From assembly GCA_018268895.1 (NCBI GenBank), contig JAFDVP010000012.1, positions 62,001 through 126,000 of the forward strand: 64,000 nt of DNA, in the 5' to 3' direction. Positions 45,192 to 52,586 of this stretch are shown piece after piece. The position numbers were made by a program, and so were the translations under genes. The stretch is from Acidobacteriota bacterium (GTDB lineage: Bacteria > Acidobacteriota > Terriglobia > Terriglobales > Acidobacteriaceae). How positions within the stretch are numbered: position 1 is the stretch's first letter; the number at the start of each line of letters is the position of its first letter. The notes beneath the pieces are model-generated. The model was not told the DNA's origin, made no database searches, and saw only the letters and a program-made list of their open reading frames with translations.

Positions 45192-45995
45192 ATGCCAATA
45201 TCGCCTCATTTCGCTTGTGCCGAACCCGAGCCAGAAACGGTGATCTGCCGGTTCTTAAGCTTTTCTAAATTTTGGGATCTTTTTGCGAATGAAGAACTTT
45301 ACTTTTGCCGAACGGACCTACTAAAAGAGGCAGACCCTCAAGAAGGTCTACCTCCTGAAGAATATGCAAGGTCGATGCTCGGTTTAACTCGGTATGACCT
45401 TAACGATGAATTGTCGCTAAACCACCATTTGGCGTCTGATCGGCAATTCAGCGAGTCATATTACATCAATTGCTGGCAGTTATATGAGGCAGAAACCCTC
45501 CATATGTGGAAGACCTATGGAGCAGGTGTTTTGGTCTTTTCGCGCTTCGGTCTGTTACGAAAATCAATTGACTCATTCCTCGACGTTGTCCATGTCGGTA
45601 AAGTCAGGTACGGCGAAAAGGACCTGCGGGGTTACAACCTATTGGACCTCTTATTTACAAAACGTCAGCACTTTGAAAATGAGCAAGAGCTTCGCATTGT
45701 GATCGAGTGTTTTGATCCAGTCGCAGGAATTAATCGACATTTCGATTTGGACAATTTTCCTCATCGAGAACCGCTTGATGCAATCAACCCCATCCATGAA
45801 TGGGTGCATACATACAAAAGGCGTCGAATCGACCTTCGATCTATCGTTACCGAACTCCGGGTATCTCCTTGGGCGACTGACGAGCAATTTGACGAGGTTC
45901 GCTTATGGTCACGAGCAAAGAATCTCTCCAGTCCCGTCAAACGCTCCGAGCTTTGGAGTTCTTTTACTCCCACCTCTAATGAATTGCAGCTATAA
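45192..45995 (+). CDS. DUF2971-like protein, probably horizontally acquired
   Basis: 267 residues; the ATG has AGGAAG upstream, overlapping the end of thrC. The pattern fits DUF2971: LSFSKFWDLFANEELYFCR near the N terminus, then TLHMWKTYGAGVLVFSRFG, a VHVGKVRYGEKD strand, and KRQHFENEQELRIVIE. The biochemical role of the family is unknown. Base composition is plainly AT-richer (about 45% GC) than the flanking genes, and codon use includes many TTT, AAA and TTA codons, which points to recent acquisition. Its position ten bases behind thrC means it is probably read from the thrC transcript. Confidence 0.6.
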   Translation: MPISPHFACAEPEPETVICRFLSFSKFWDLFANEELYFCRTDLLKEADPQEGLPPEEYARSMLGLTRYDLNDELSLNHHLASDRQFSESYYINCWQLYEAETLHMWKTYGAGVLVFSRFGLLRKSIDSFLDVVHVGKVRYGEKDLRGYNLLDLLFTKRQHFENEQELRIVIECFDPVAGINRHFDLDNFPHREPLDAINPIHEWVHTYKRRRIDLRSIVTELRVSPWATDEQFDEVRLWSRAKNLSSPVKRSELWSSFTPTSNELQL

Positions 45996-46088
45996 ACCTT
46001 CTCGCGCCGGCTGCCCTATATCTGTCGGCCGTATCGCCAGATGTGGACTCATTCGAGCGAAGCTCGAACTGCGATACATTGAGTGCGA

Positions 46089-46982
46089 ATGAACATTCCC
46101 CGTCATCTCTTCGCATTCCTTCTGCTCATCGGCCCAACGCTATCCGCCCAGGACAATCCCCCGCAGTCACCCCCAAAGGCCGCCGCGCAAAACCCTTCGC
46201 CGATGGCAGAGTCCTCTCGCGCCCACACCCGTCTGACGAAGATTGAAGTACCAGGCAAACGTACCGACCTCTCCAGCGGCACGCTCCTAATCCCAAATAC
46301 GGCGCACCCCCGTCCCACCATGCCGCTCTACATCCACTTCCACGGCGCTCCCTGGGTCGCCGAGCAGAGCATCCACGCCGTCAATCCCCACGCCGCCATC
46401 ATCACCTTCAACATCGGTGCAGGCTCCGGAGTCTACTCCCGCGCCTTCCACGACCCGGCCCGCTTCGAGCAACTCCTCCAAGAAGCCGCCAAAGCCATCG
46501 ACCCCACCCATCCACCCGAGTTCAAACCCATCACCCTCTCCTCCTTCAGCGCAGGCTACGGCGCCATCCGCGAGATCCTCCGCAACCACGAAAACTGGAA
46601 GTCCGTCGACCGCGTCGTCCTCGTCGACAGCCTCCACACCGGCTACATCCCCGACGGCGCCCCCGGCCCGCTAGACCCCGCACCGCTCCAACCCTTCCTC
46701 GACTTCGCCCGCGAAGCCGTTGCCGGACACAAAACACTCGTGTACACGCATTCCGAAATCTTTCCCGGCACCTTCGCCAGCACTACCGAGACCGCCGACT
46801 ACCTCATCACCACGCTCGCGCTCCACCAGCATCCCATCCTCAAGTGGGGGCCCGGCGGCATGCAGCAGCTAAGCGATATCCACGTCAAAGGCCTTCACAT
46901 CCTCGGCTTCGCCGGAAACACTGCCCCCGACCACGTCGACCAGTTTCACGCCCTCGAGCATTGGTTACGCATGGCAAAGTAA
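46089..46982 (+). CDS. Exported alpha/beta-hydrolase-like protein
   Basis: 297 residues from an ATG at 46089 (a GTG two codons earlier is possible). A Sec signal peptide ends near TLSAQ, followed by a Pro-rich spacer and an alpha/beta-hydrolase-like domain: LYIHFHGAPWV (oxyanion loop), a modified nucleophile elbow SSFSAGYGA, and candidate Asp in LVDSLHTGY. GxSxG is changed to SxSxG at the first glycine, seen also in some active hydrolases. Substrate unknown. The upstream neighbour is the DUF2971-like gene, but base composition here is normal for the genome. Confidence 0.7.
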   Translation: MNIPRHLFAFLLLIGPTLSAQDNPPQSPPKAAAQNPSPMAESSRAHTRLTKIEVPGKRTDLSSGTLLIPNTAHPRPTMPLYIHFHGAPWVAEQSIHAVNPHAAIITFNIGAGSGVYSRAFHDPARFEQLLQEAAKAIDPTHPPEFKPITLSSFSAGYGAIREILRNHENWKSVDRVVLVDSLHTGYIPDGAPGPLDPAPLQPFLDFAREAVAGHKTLVYTHSEIFPGTFASTTETADYLITTLALHQHPILKWGPGGMQQLSDIHVKGLHILGFAGNTAPDHVDQFHALEHWLRMAK

Positions 46983-47014
46983 TCCCCGCAGTCCAGTAAC
47001 TCTCGATACAACGT

Positions 47015-47079
47015 CGTCATTCCGAGCGAAAGACTTCGGTAGAACCTCGTCATTCTGAGCGAAGCAAAGAATCCCCGTA
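47015..47079. repeat. Two family A repeats in tandem
   Basis: CGTCATTCCGAGCGAAAGAC (47015-47039, short copy) and CGTCATTCTGAGCGAAGC followed by AAAGAATCCCCGTA (47048-47079). Confidence 0.78.
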
Positions 47080-47183
47080 TCTTGCTCGTGGCCGCATGGT
47101 TCTTGTTTCGGGAAATATCGCATCTGGACGAAAAATGGCCAAAGAACCGGATACAGCGAAAACCCGCATAAACACTGCACAAT

Positions 47184-47221
47184 TTTGCATGTTCAATGTA
47201 TCCACCTCAACACTTTGCATG
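47184..47221. promoter_or_regulatory. Pair of TTTGCATG octamers upstream of the PEP-CTERM gene
   Basis: TTTGCATG at 47184-47191 and 47214-47221; the start-to-start distance of 30 bp is about three helical turns, as for a dimer-of-dimers binding site. The role is inferred only from the repeat and its position 70-100 bases before the ATG. Confidence 0.35.
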
Positions 47222-47289
47222 CCCACAGACACGTAATCAGATGAAGGAGACCAGCACATAAAAACAGAAACGTAAAGGCACTACAAACG

Positions 47290-48291
47290 ATGAAAATCGC
47301 TCTTCTCCTGGTAGCCGCGTGTCTCACCCCGGCAGTCTGTGTCGCAGACACACTTCCCTTCGGTCAGGCCAGCGCCTACAACGTCGTCGCGCTCGGCACC
47401 GTCGATAGCAACGGAAATACCGTCATCGCCGGAACCATCGCCACCAACGCCGACATCGGCGGACGCATCGCCGCCGCCGACCAGGTCTTGATCGGCACCA
47501 CCATCGGCAGCGGCCTCAACGCCGATCCCTGGGGAGCGGCGGCAACCTACGGCATGGTCTCGACCAACGGCCTCGCCGCCGGACAGATCTTCAACATCAA
47601 CGGCGGCGGCAACGTCTACGCTCCGGGAAGCAACGCCACCATCAACTTCAACGACGGCGGCATCCGCGTCACCAGTGGCTCCTCCGGCCTCGATTTCTCC
47701 ACGCTTCGTTCGACGCTCCAGCTTCAGAGCGCAACGCTTGCCCTGCTCGCGCCCAACGGCGTCGTCGGCGCACCAACACCTCCCGGCGCAAATCCGTCGT
47801 GGCTCATCCTCGAAGGCACCAGCGCCACCCTCAACGTCTTCAACATCACGGCCGCCCAGTTCGCCGACGCCAACCACAACATCGACATCGTCGCCCCCGC
47901 GGGCTCGACGATCATCGTCAACGTCTCCGGCACAAATATCACGCTCGGAGCCGGCATCTACTACAACGGGGTCCAGGTCGCGGGCGACAACGCCGCCAAC
48001 CAGAACATCCTCTTCAACTTCTCCGAGGCCCAGACCCTCGCCATCGACGCTCAGTTCAGCGCCTCCGCGCTGGCCCCCTACGCCCTCCTCACCGGGAACG
48101 GCCAGATGAGCGGCAACTTCATCGCCGCGCAGATCGGCCAGACCGGCGAGGTTCACAACGTCGAGTTCCGAGGCACCCTCCCCGACCCGCCCAGCGATCC
48201 ACCCACCGTCCCAGAACCCGGAACCCTAGCCCTCGTAGGAACAGGAGCCCTCACACTCGCAATGCGCCTGCGCACCCGAACGAAAAAGTAA
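47290..48291 (+). CDS. Choice-of-anchor A family protein with PEP-CTERM sorting signal
   Basis: 333 residues. A Sec signal peptide (to about VCVADT) is followed by a long Asn/Gly/Ala/Thr-rich beta-structure of choice-of-anchor A type (FGQASAYNVVALGTVDSNGN, WLILEG, then a strand-rich region). The C terminus is a textbook PEP-CTERM: VPEPGTLALVGTGALTLAMR followed by a basic end. Such proteins are recognised by an exosortase (EpsH/XrtA type) and delivered to the envelope or exopolysaccharide matrix; no exosortase is in this window. An in-frame TAA lies 15-18 bases upstream, fixing the start. Confidence 0.85.
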   Translation: MKIALLLVAACLTPAVCVADTLPFGQASAYNVVALGTVDSNGNTVIAGTIATNADIGGRIAAADQVLIGTTIGSGLNADPWGAAATYGMVSTNGLAAGQIFNINGGGNVYAPGSNATINFNDGGIRVTSGSSGLDFSTLRSTLQLQSATLALLAPNGVVGAPTPPGANPSWLILEGTSATLNVFNITAAQFADANHNIDIVAPAGSTIIVNVSGTNITLGAGIYYNGVQVAGDNAANQNILFNFSEAQTLAIDAQFSASALAPYALLTGNGQMSGNFIAAQIGQTGEVHNVEFRGTLPDPPSDPPTVPEPGTLALVGTGALTLAMRLRTRTKK

Positions 48292-48332
48292 GCTGTGACA
48301 AGCCGAGGCGCCTCGACACACCCTCACACGAA

Positions 48333-48370
48333 GCGTTATTCCGAGCGCAGCGAGTCGAGGAATCCCTGCA
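48333..48370. repeat. Dispersed intergenic repeat, family A (variant)
   Basis: GCGTTATTCCGAGCGCAGCG followed by AGTCGAGGAATCCCTGCA; a variant copy 40 bases after the PEP-CTERM gene. Confidence 0.7.
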
Positions 48371-48430
48371 TTTCGCTCGTACCGCCACAACTGCTGGCAC
48401 ACCCACCGGCGCAATCCGGCAGAGACGACC

Positions 48431-48511
48431 AGCGCCGAAGGCGCGATCAATACCAGCCCAGGGCGAAGCCCTGGGTATTCGACCAAAAGATCCCTCAAGG
48501 GCCGAAGGCCC
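48431..48511. repeat. Three-hairpin intergenic repeat, family D
   Basis: Three small hairpins, each closed by a GAA loop: GCGCC-GAA-GGCGC near 48432, CCCAGGGC-GAA-GCCCTGGG at 48457-48475, and GGGCC-GAA-GGCCC at 48499-48511. The regular architecture suggests a structured element rather than chance. Confidence 0.7.
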
Positions 48512-48650
48512 GGCCTATCTAACCGCCCAAAACGTTATCCACAACAAAACCTGTCAAGCCCCATCGCAACCTATCCATCACAAATCAATAGACTTACAAA
48601 GTGCCGATCCACCCCGCCCCGCGCGCTATAATAAAAACAGGCAAACAGAT

Positions 48651-48677
48651 AAAGCCCCGGGACCTCTCGGGGCTTTT
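48651..48677 (+). terminator. Rho-independent terminator with no obvious gene
   Basis: AAAGCCCCG pairs with CGGGGCTTT, followed by TTGT. It lies 360 bases after the PEP-CTERM stop and just downstream of a TATAAT box at 48627-48632, so it may end a very short RNA or leftover readthrough. Confidence 0.6.
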
Positions 48678-48754
48678 GTCGTTACCGGACGTCCTGTTCC
48701 GCATCCGTACCGCCAGCTAGGGCTATTTCACGATTGCTGTGATTCGCAAAATGT

Positions 48755-48789
48755 CGTCGTTCTGAGCCGTAGGCGAAGAATCCCCAATA
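48755..48789. repeat. Dispersed intergenic repeat, family A
   Basis: CGTCGTTCTGAGCCGTAGGC followed by GAAGAATCCCCAATA, 100 bases before the MATE gene. Confidence 0.75.
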
Positions 48790-48888
48790 CGCAAGCTACC
48801 ACTAAGTATTTTCTTTTGAATATTTTACAAATAAACCTTTTGTTTTGAAGATTTTGCGCAAATAAATACGGGGGGAGGGGGTACCGGC

Positions 48889-50262
48889 ATGTCAATCCGT
48901 CAGCAGATCAGGCCCGTCCTCACCCTCGCTCTCCCACTCATCGCCGCCGAGCTTGGCTGGATGTCGATGGGCATCGTCGACACCGTCATGATCGGCCACA
49001 TGGACCACGCGGCCATCAACATCGCCTCCGCCGCTCTCGGACAGGTGCTCTACAACACACTCGCCTTCGGCATCGCCGGTGTTCTGCTCTCGCTCGATAC
49101 CTTCCTCTCGCAGTCGCACGGTGCGGGCCGTTACGACGAGGCCAACCGCTGGCTCTACCACGGCCTCCTGCTCGCCGCCGTTCTCGCCGCCGCGCTCTTC
49201 GGACTCATCGAGCTTGCGCCCGTCGTCATGCGAAAGATGCCCATCGACCCGCACGTCATGGACGGCGCCACCCGCTTCCTCCACGCCCTCAACTGGGGAA
49301 CGCCGGCGCTCTTTCTCTACTTCACCCTGCGCCGCTACCTTCAGGCCTTCAACCACGTCCGCCCCATCGCCTTCGCGCTGGTCACGGCCAACCTCTGCAA
49401 CGTCTTGTTCAACTGGATCCTTATCTACGGCCACTCCTGGGGACCGATTCATATCCCGGCCCTCGGCATCGTCGGCTCGGGACTTGCCACCTCCATCTCA
49501 CGCGCCTACCTCGCCGTCTTCATCGCGACCGCGATCTGGCAGGTCGAGCGCAGACACAACTACGGCCTGCGCAGCACGCTGCGCCACATCGAAAGCTCGC
49601 GCCTCAGGCGCCTCACCATTCTCGGCGCGCCCGCAGGAGGACAGATCTTCGTCGAGATCTCCATCTTCGGTACCGTCACCTTTCTGATCGGGACCATGGG
49701 CGCGCTCCCACTCTCCGGCCACGAGATCGCGCTCAACTGCGCGAGCTTCACCTTCATGGTTCCCTTCGCCATCTCGGCCGCCGCCGCCGTGCGCGTCGGT
49801 CAGGCCATCGGACGCAACGCCCCGCGCGAAGCCGCCGCCGCCGGTTGGGCCGCAATCCTGTTCGGAGCGGGCTGCATGGCCGCGTTCTCCATTGTTCTCT
49901 CGGTCTTCGCGCATCCCATCGCGCGGGCCTTTACGCCCGACCGCAGCGTGATCGCCGCTGCCATTCCGCTGCTCTTCGTGGCCGCCGCCTTCCAGTTCTT
50001 CGACGGTCTACAGATCACTGCCACCGGAGCGCTGCGCGGAGCCGGAAACACGCACGCCGGAATGATCGTCCAGATCGTCGGCTACTGGATCATCGGTCTG
50101 CCCGTCGGCTACTGGCTCGGCTTCCGCAAGCACTACGGCGCCGTCGGACTATGGCTCGGCCTCTGCGCCGGTCTCATCGTCGCGGGCCTCTCGCTGACCG
50201 CAGTCTGGCGCCGGACAACAAGAAGGCTGAAATCCGTCACTCCTTCGACAGCCGGTACATGA
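48889..50262 (+). CDS. MATE-family multidrug/Na+ antiporter
   Basis: 457 residues, about twelve membrane helices in two similar halves (PLIAAELGWMSMGIVDTVMIG in the first; IGTMGALPLSGHEIALNCASF in the second), typical of NorM-like MATE exporters. It expels cationic drugs or metabolites using a Na+ or H+ gradient. A strong GGGGGAGGGGG site precedes the ATG. Its last 26 bases overlap the end of the converging M20 peptidase gene. The basic tail TTRRLKSVTPS is in that overlap. Confidence 0.92.
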   Translation: MSIRQQIRPVLTLALPLIAAELGWMSMGIVDTVMIGHMDHAAINIASAALGQVLYNTLAFGIAGVLLSLDTFLSQSHGAGRYDEANRWLYHGLLLAAVLAAALFGLIELAPVVMRKMPIDPHVMDGATRFLHALNWGTPALFLYFTLRRYLQAFNHVRPIAFALVTANLCNVLFNWILIYGHSWGPIHIPALGIVGSGLATSISRAYLAVFIATAIWQVERRHNYGLRSTLRHIESSRLRRLTILGAPAGGQIFVEISIFGTVTFLIGTMGALPLSGHEIALNCASFTFMVPFAISAAAAVRVGQAIGRNAPREAAAAGWAAILFGAGCMAAFSIVLSVFAHPIARAFTPDRSVIAAAIPLLFVAAAFQFFDGLQITATGALRGAGNTHAGMIVQIVGYWIIGLPVGYWLGFRKHYGAVGLWLGLCAGLIVAGLSLTAVWRRTTRRLKSVTPSTAGT

Positions 50263-51568
50263 ACAACGCCATCCGTTTCGCCTGTCTCGGAATCGAATCG
50301 AGCTGCACCGTCTCGCCCTCTGCATGAGCACCGCCGCCAATCGCACCCGTGCCAACAAGCCCTGGAATGTACGGGGCAACGAACGCGATGTCGCCTGCCC
50401 CACGCAGCACCGGATCCATCTCCTCCATCGCGGGAAGCCCCAGCGACGCATTGACCTCGTTCAACTGCCGGACCAGCGCATGACCGGCCTCCGTCGGAGC
50501 CATGGCTGGATACCCTTCGCCAAACGTGATGACCGCGCCGGTGCGGGGAAGATGGTCCGCAACGATCGCGCGCATCTTCGCCTGCACGCGAGATGTCTGC
50601 TCGTTGTCCAGCGTCCGCATGTCGCCGGTCGCGATAGCAATTGGCGGGACCACGTTATTCTTCCCGGACGCCTCGCCGCCTGTGCCGTCGGCATTCGTCT
50701 TCGCCGTCGATCCGCCGAGAACCAGGCCCACGTTGTACGTCAGCCCCGGCTCCTTCAGTTCTTTGCGGAACGCATCAAGAATCCTCGCCATCTCATAGAT
50801 CGCGCCGTCGCCGAGACGGTCTCCAAAAACCGCCGATGAGTGACCGCTCTTCCCTGCCGTCTCGATCCTCCAACTCCCGACGCTCCTTCGGCTGATGCTC
50901 TGCACGTCCTTGCCATCGATCCTTCCGCCCGACTCAAACTCAAGCGCGACGTCGCTCTTCTTCGCCGCCTCAATCATGTCCCTGCGCGAGACACTCAACG
51001 GAGAGCCGTGATGCTCCTCGTCGCCGCTCAGTACAATCCTGATCTCGGCGTTGTCCAGCGCGCCCGCGGCCTTCATCGCCCTGAGCGCGGTCAGCATCAC
51101 GACCAGCCCGCCCTTCATGTCGTTTACGCCCGGCCCCATGGCCACGTTGCCATCTGTGCCCGGAACGATCGTGTACTTCTGAAAGCTGCTCGAGGGCTCG
51201 AAGACCGTGTCGAGATGTCCGATCAGCAGAATTCGCTTTCCGCACTTCGCTGCACCCGCTGGACAAGGGTGTTCAGCGACGAGATCGCCCGCGCGGCCAA
51301 TCTGCGTCATCGACTCCCAGCGCGTCTTGAAGCCGAGTTCCTCGATCTGCGGCATCACAACGTCCCTCACGGCGACGACACCGGCGAGGTTCATCGTCCC
51401 ACTGTTGATGTCGACCAGCTTCTCGAGCAGCGCAACCGCCGCCGGAGTCTCGGCGTCCACTGCCTTCACCATCGCGCTCTCCACCGCATTCGGCGCGGTC
51501 GTCTGCGCCGAAGCCGCCACGGACAACAACGCCGCTGCCAATAATGCACCGCGAAACATGTTCTTCAT
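50237..51568 (-). CDS. Exported M20-family metallopeptidase (glutamate carboxypeptidase-like)
   Basis: 443 residues with a Sec signal peptide (cleavage after SVAASA). M20 metal ligands are visible: His in LIGHLDTVFE, Asp in GPGVNDMKGG, Glu-Glu in LSGDEEHHGS, Glu in ALEFESGG and the final His in GGAHAEGE; the lid domain lies between about residues 225 and 335. Length and the GDEEHHGS motif resemble carboxypeptidase G2. It likely hydrolyses C-terminal glutamate or acyl-amino acids in the periplasm. The start is 18 bases after the EamA transporter's stop in map order, but the two are separate transcripts or a loose operon. Its 3' end overlaps the converging MATE gene. Confidence 0.9.
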   Translation of the reverse strand: MKNMFRGALLAAALLSVAASAQTTAPNAVESAMVKAVDAETPAAVALLEKLVDINSGTMNLAGVVAVRDVVMPQIEELGFKTRWESMTQIGRAGDLVAEHPCPAGAAKCGKRILLIGHLDTVFEPSSSFQKYTIVPGTDGNVAMGPGVNDMKGGLVVMLTALRAMKAAGALDNAEIRIVLSGDEEHHGSPLSVSRRDMIEAAKKSDVALEFESGGRIDGKDVQSISRRSVGSWRIETAGKSGHSSAVFGDRLGDGAIYEMARILDAFRKELKEPGLTYNVGLVLGGSTAKTNADGTGGEASGKNNVVPPIAIATGDMRTLDNEQTSRVQAKMRAIVADHLPRTGAVITFGEGYPAMAPTEAGHALVRQLNEVNASLGLPAMEEMDPVLRGAGDIAFVAPYIPGLVGTGAIGGGAHAEGETVQLDSIPRQAKRMALFMYRLSKE

Positions 51569-51589
51569 GATGGCGGGAGCATACCACGA

Positions 51590-52507
51590 TCAGTTCGCAA
51601 GCTGATGCTCAGGGACATGGGCCTTCGAGCGCGTCGTCAGCGTGATCGCCGCCGCGAGAATCAGGCAGCCGCCGGCCCACGCCGTGGGGCCGAGATGTTC
51701 GCCCAGCACAAAGACGCCGAGCAGGCTGCCCATCAGCGGCTCCATGTTCAACAGCACTCCGGCCTGCGAGGCCGGGACCTGCGTCATCCCCCAGTTCCAC
51801 AGCAGCGTCGTGGTCGCCGTGCACAGAACGCCGCTCGCGGCCAGCGCAAGCCACGCCTTCACGGAGACGTGCGCCACCGGCGGCAATCCATAGCGCGCAG
51901 GCACCCACACCAGCAGCATCGCCGTCCCAAGCAGAAGACCATAGGCGGTAACGACAATCGGCGAGTGGCGGTCCATCAGCTTCTTGTTCAGCAGGATCCA
52001 GAACAGGGCAATCGCAAGCGACAGCACGACCAGCAGGTCGCCCGCCAGCGACGGATCGCCCGCACCCGTCCCATGCCTGCCGAGAGCGATCAGCGCCGCA
52101 CCCGTCGTCGATGCCGCCAGCGCCAGCCAGCCCGTCACGTCGAGCCGCTCGTGCGCAAAGAACGTCGCTCCCACAGCGAGGATTACCGGCATGGTGCCGA
52201 CCATCAGCGCGGCATGAGACACGGTTGTCAGCGAAAGCCCGTAGAACTGGATCAGGAACTGCACCGGCACACCGAGGAACGCGGCGATCGCCAGCGTGCG
52301 CCACTCCTTCGCACTGAACCCCGGACGATGTGTTGCAATCAGTGGCACGAGCGCGGCCATCGCAAACAGGAAGCGGTAGAGGACCATGTGCGCGAAGCCC
52401 ATCTCCGCCAGCGCAATCTTGCCGAAGAAGAAACCGCAGCCCCAGAAGGCGCTGGCAAGCGCACAGGCGAAGAAGCCCGCGGCGCGATGTTTGGAGGGAA
52501 TCGGCAT
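51590..52507 (-). CDS. EamA/DMT-family transporter
   Basis: 305 residues from an ATG at 52507; a second ATG at 52525 is in frame, and the much longer frame would enter a terminator hairpin. Ten membrane helices form two EamA repeats (FFACALASAFWGCGFFFGK and LVVLSLAIALFWILLNKK). The family exports or imports amino acids, nucleotide sugars or other metabolites; no substrate can be assigned. It is transcribed toward the M20 peptidase gene. Confidence 0.86.
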   Translation of the reverse strand: MPIPSKHRAAGFFACALASAFWGCGFFFGKIALAEMGFAHMVLYRFLFAMAALVPLIATHRPGFSAKEWRTLAIAAFLGVPVQFLIQFYGLSLTTVSHAALMVGTMPVILAVGATFFAHERLDVTGWLALAASTTGAALIALGRHGTGAGDPSLAGDLLVVLSLAIALFWILLNKKLMDRHSPIVVTAYGLLLGTAMLLVWVPARYGLPPVAHVSVKAWLALAASGVLCTATTTLLWNWGMTQVPASQAGVLLNMEPLMGSLLGVFVLGEHLGPTAWAGGCLILAAAITLTTRSKAHVPEHQLAN

Positions 52508-52531
52508 ATCTTCACTGTCGCACATAAGAGA

Positions 52532-52563
52532 GCGGGCGCAGCCGAGTCCAAGGCTGCGCCCGC
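52532..52563 (-). terminator. Terminator after the M13 peptidase gene
   Basis: A perfect 12-bp inverted repeat (GCGGGCGCAGCC and GGCTGCGCCCGC) with an 8-base loop, followed on the minus strand by TCTCTT. It lies between the M13 stop and the EamA start. Confidence 0.78.
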
Positions 52564-52586
52564 ATACTACCTGTCCCGCGTGTCGA

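Larger units (their letters stand above)
46983..47289. other. 307-bp spacer with repeats and possible regulatory direct repeats
   Basis: It holds two family A repeats (47015-47039 and 47048-47079) and a pair of TTTGCATG octamers (47184-47191 and 47214-47221) exactly 30 bp apart, ahead of the PEP-CTERM gene. No gene is supported. Confidence 0.6.
48292..48888. other. 597-bp repeat-rich spacer
   Basis: It contains two family A copies (48333-48370 and 48755-48789), a three-hairpin family D element (48431-48511), a TATAAT box with a hairpin terminator (48627-48677), and AT-rich DNA up to the MATE gene. No protein gene is supported. Confidence 0.65.

Noticed and set aside
45192..45995. DUF2971-like gene considered as part of a defence island
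   Set aside because: All neighbours are housekeeping or exported enzymes; there is no nuclease, methylase, integrase or other defence gene nearby.
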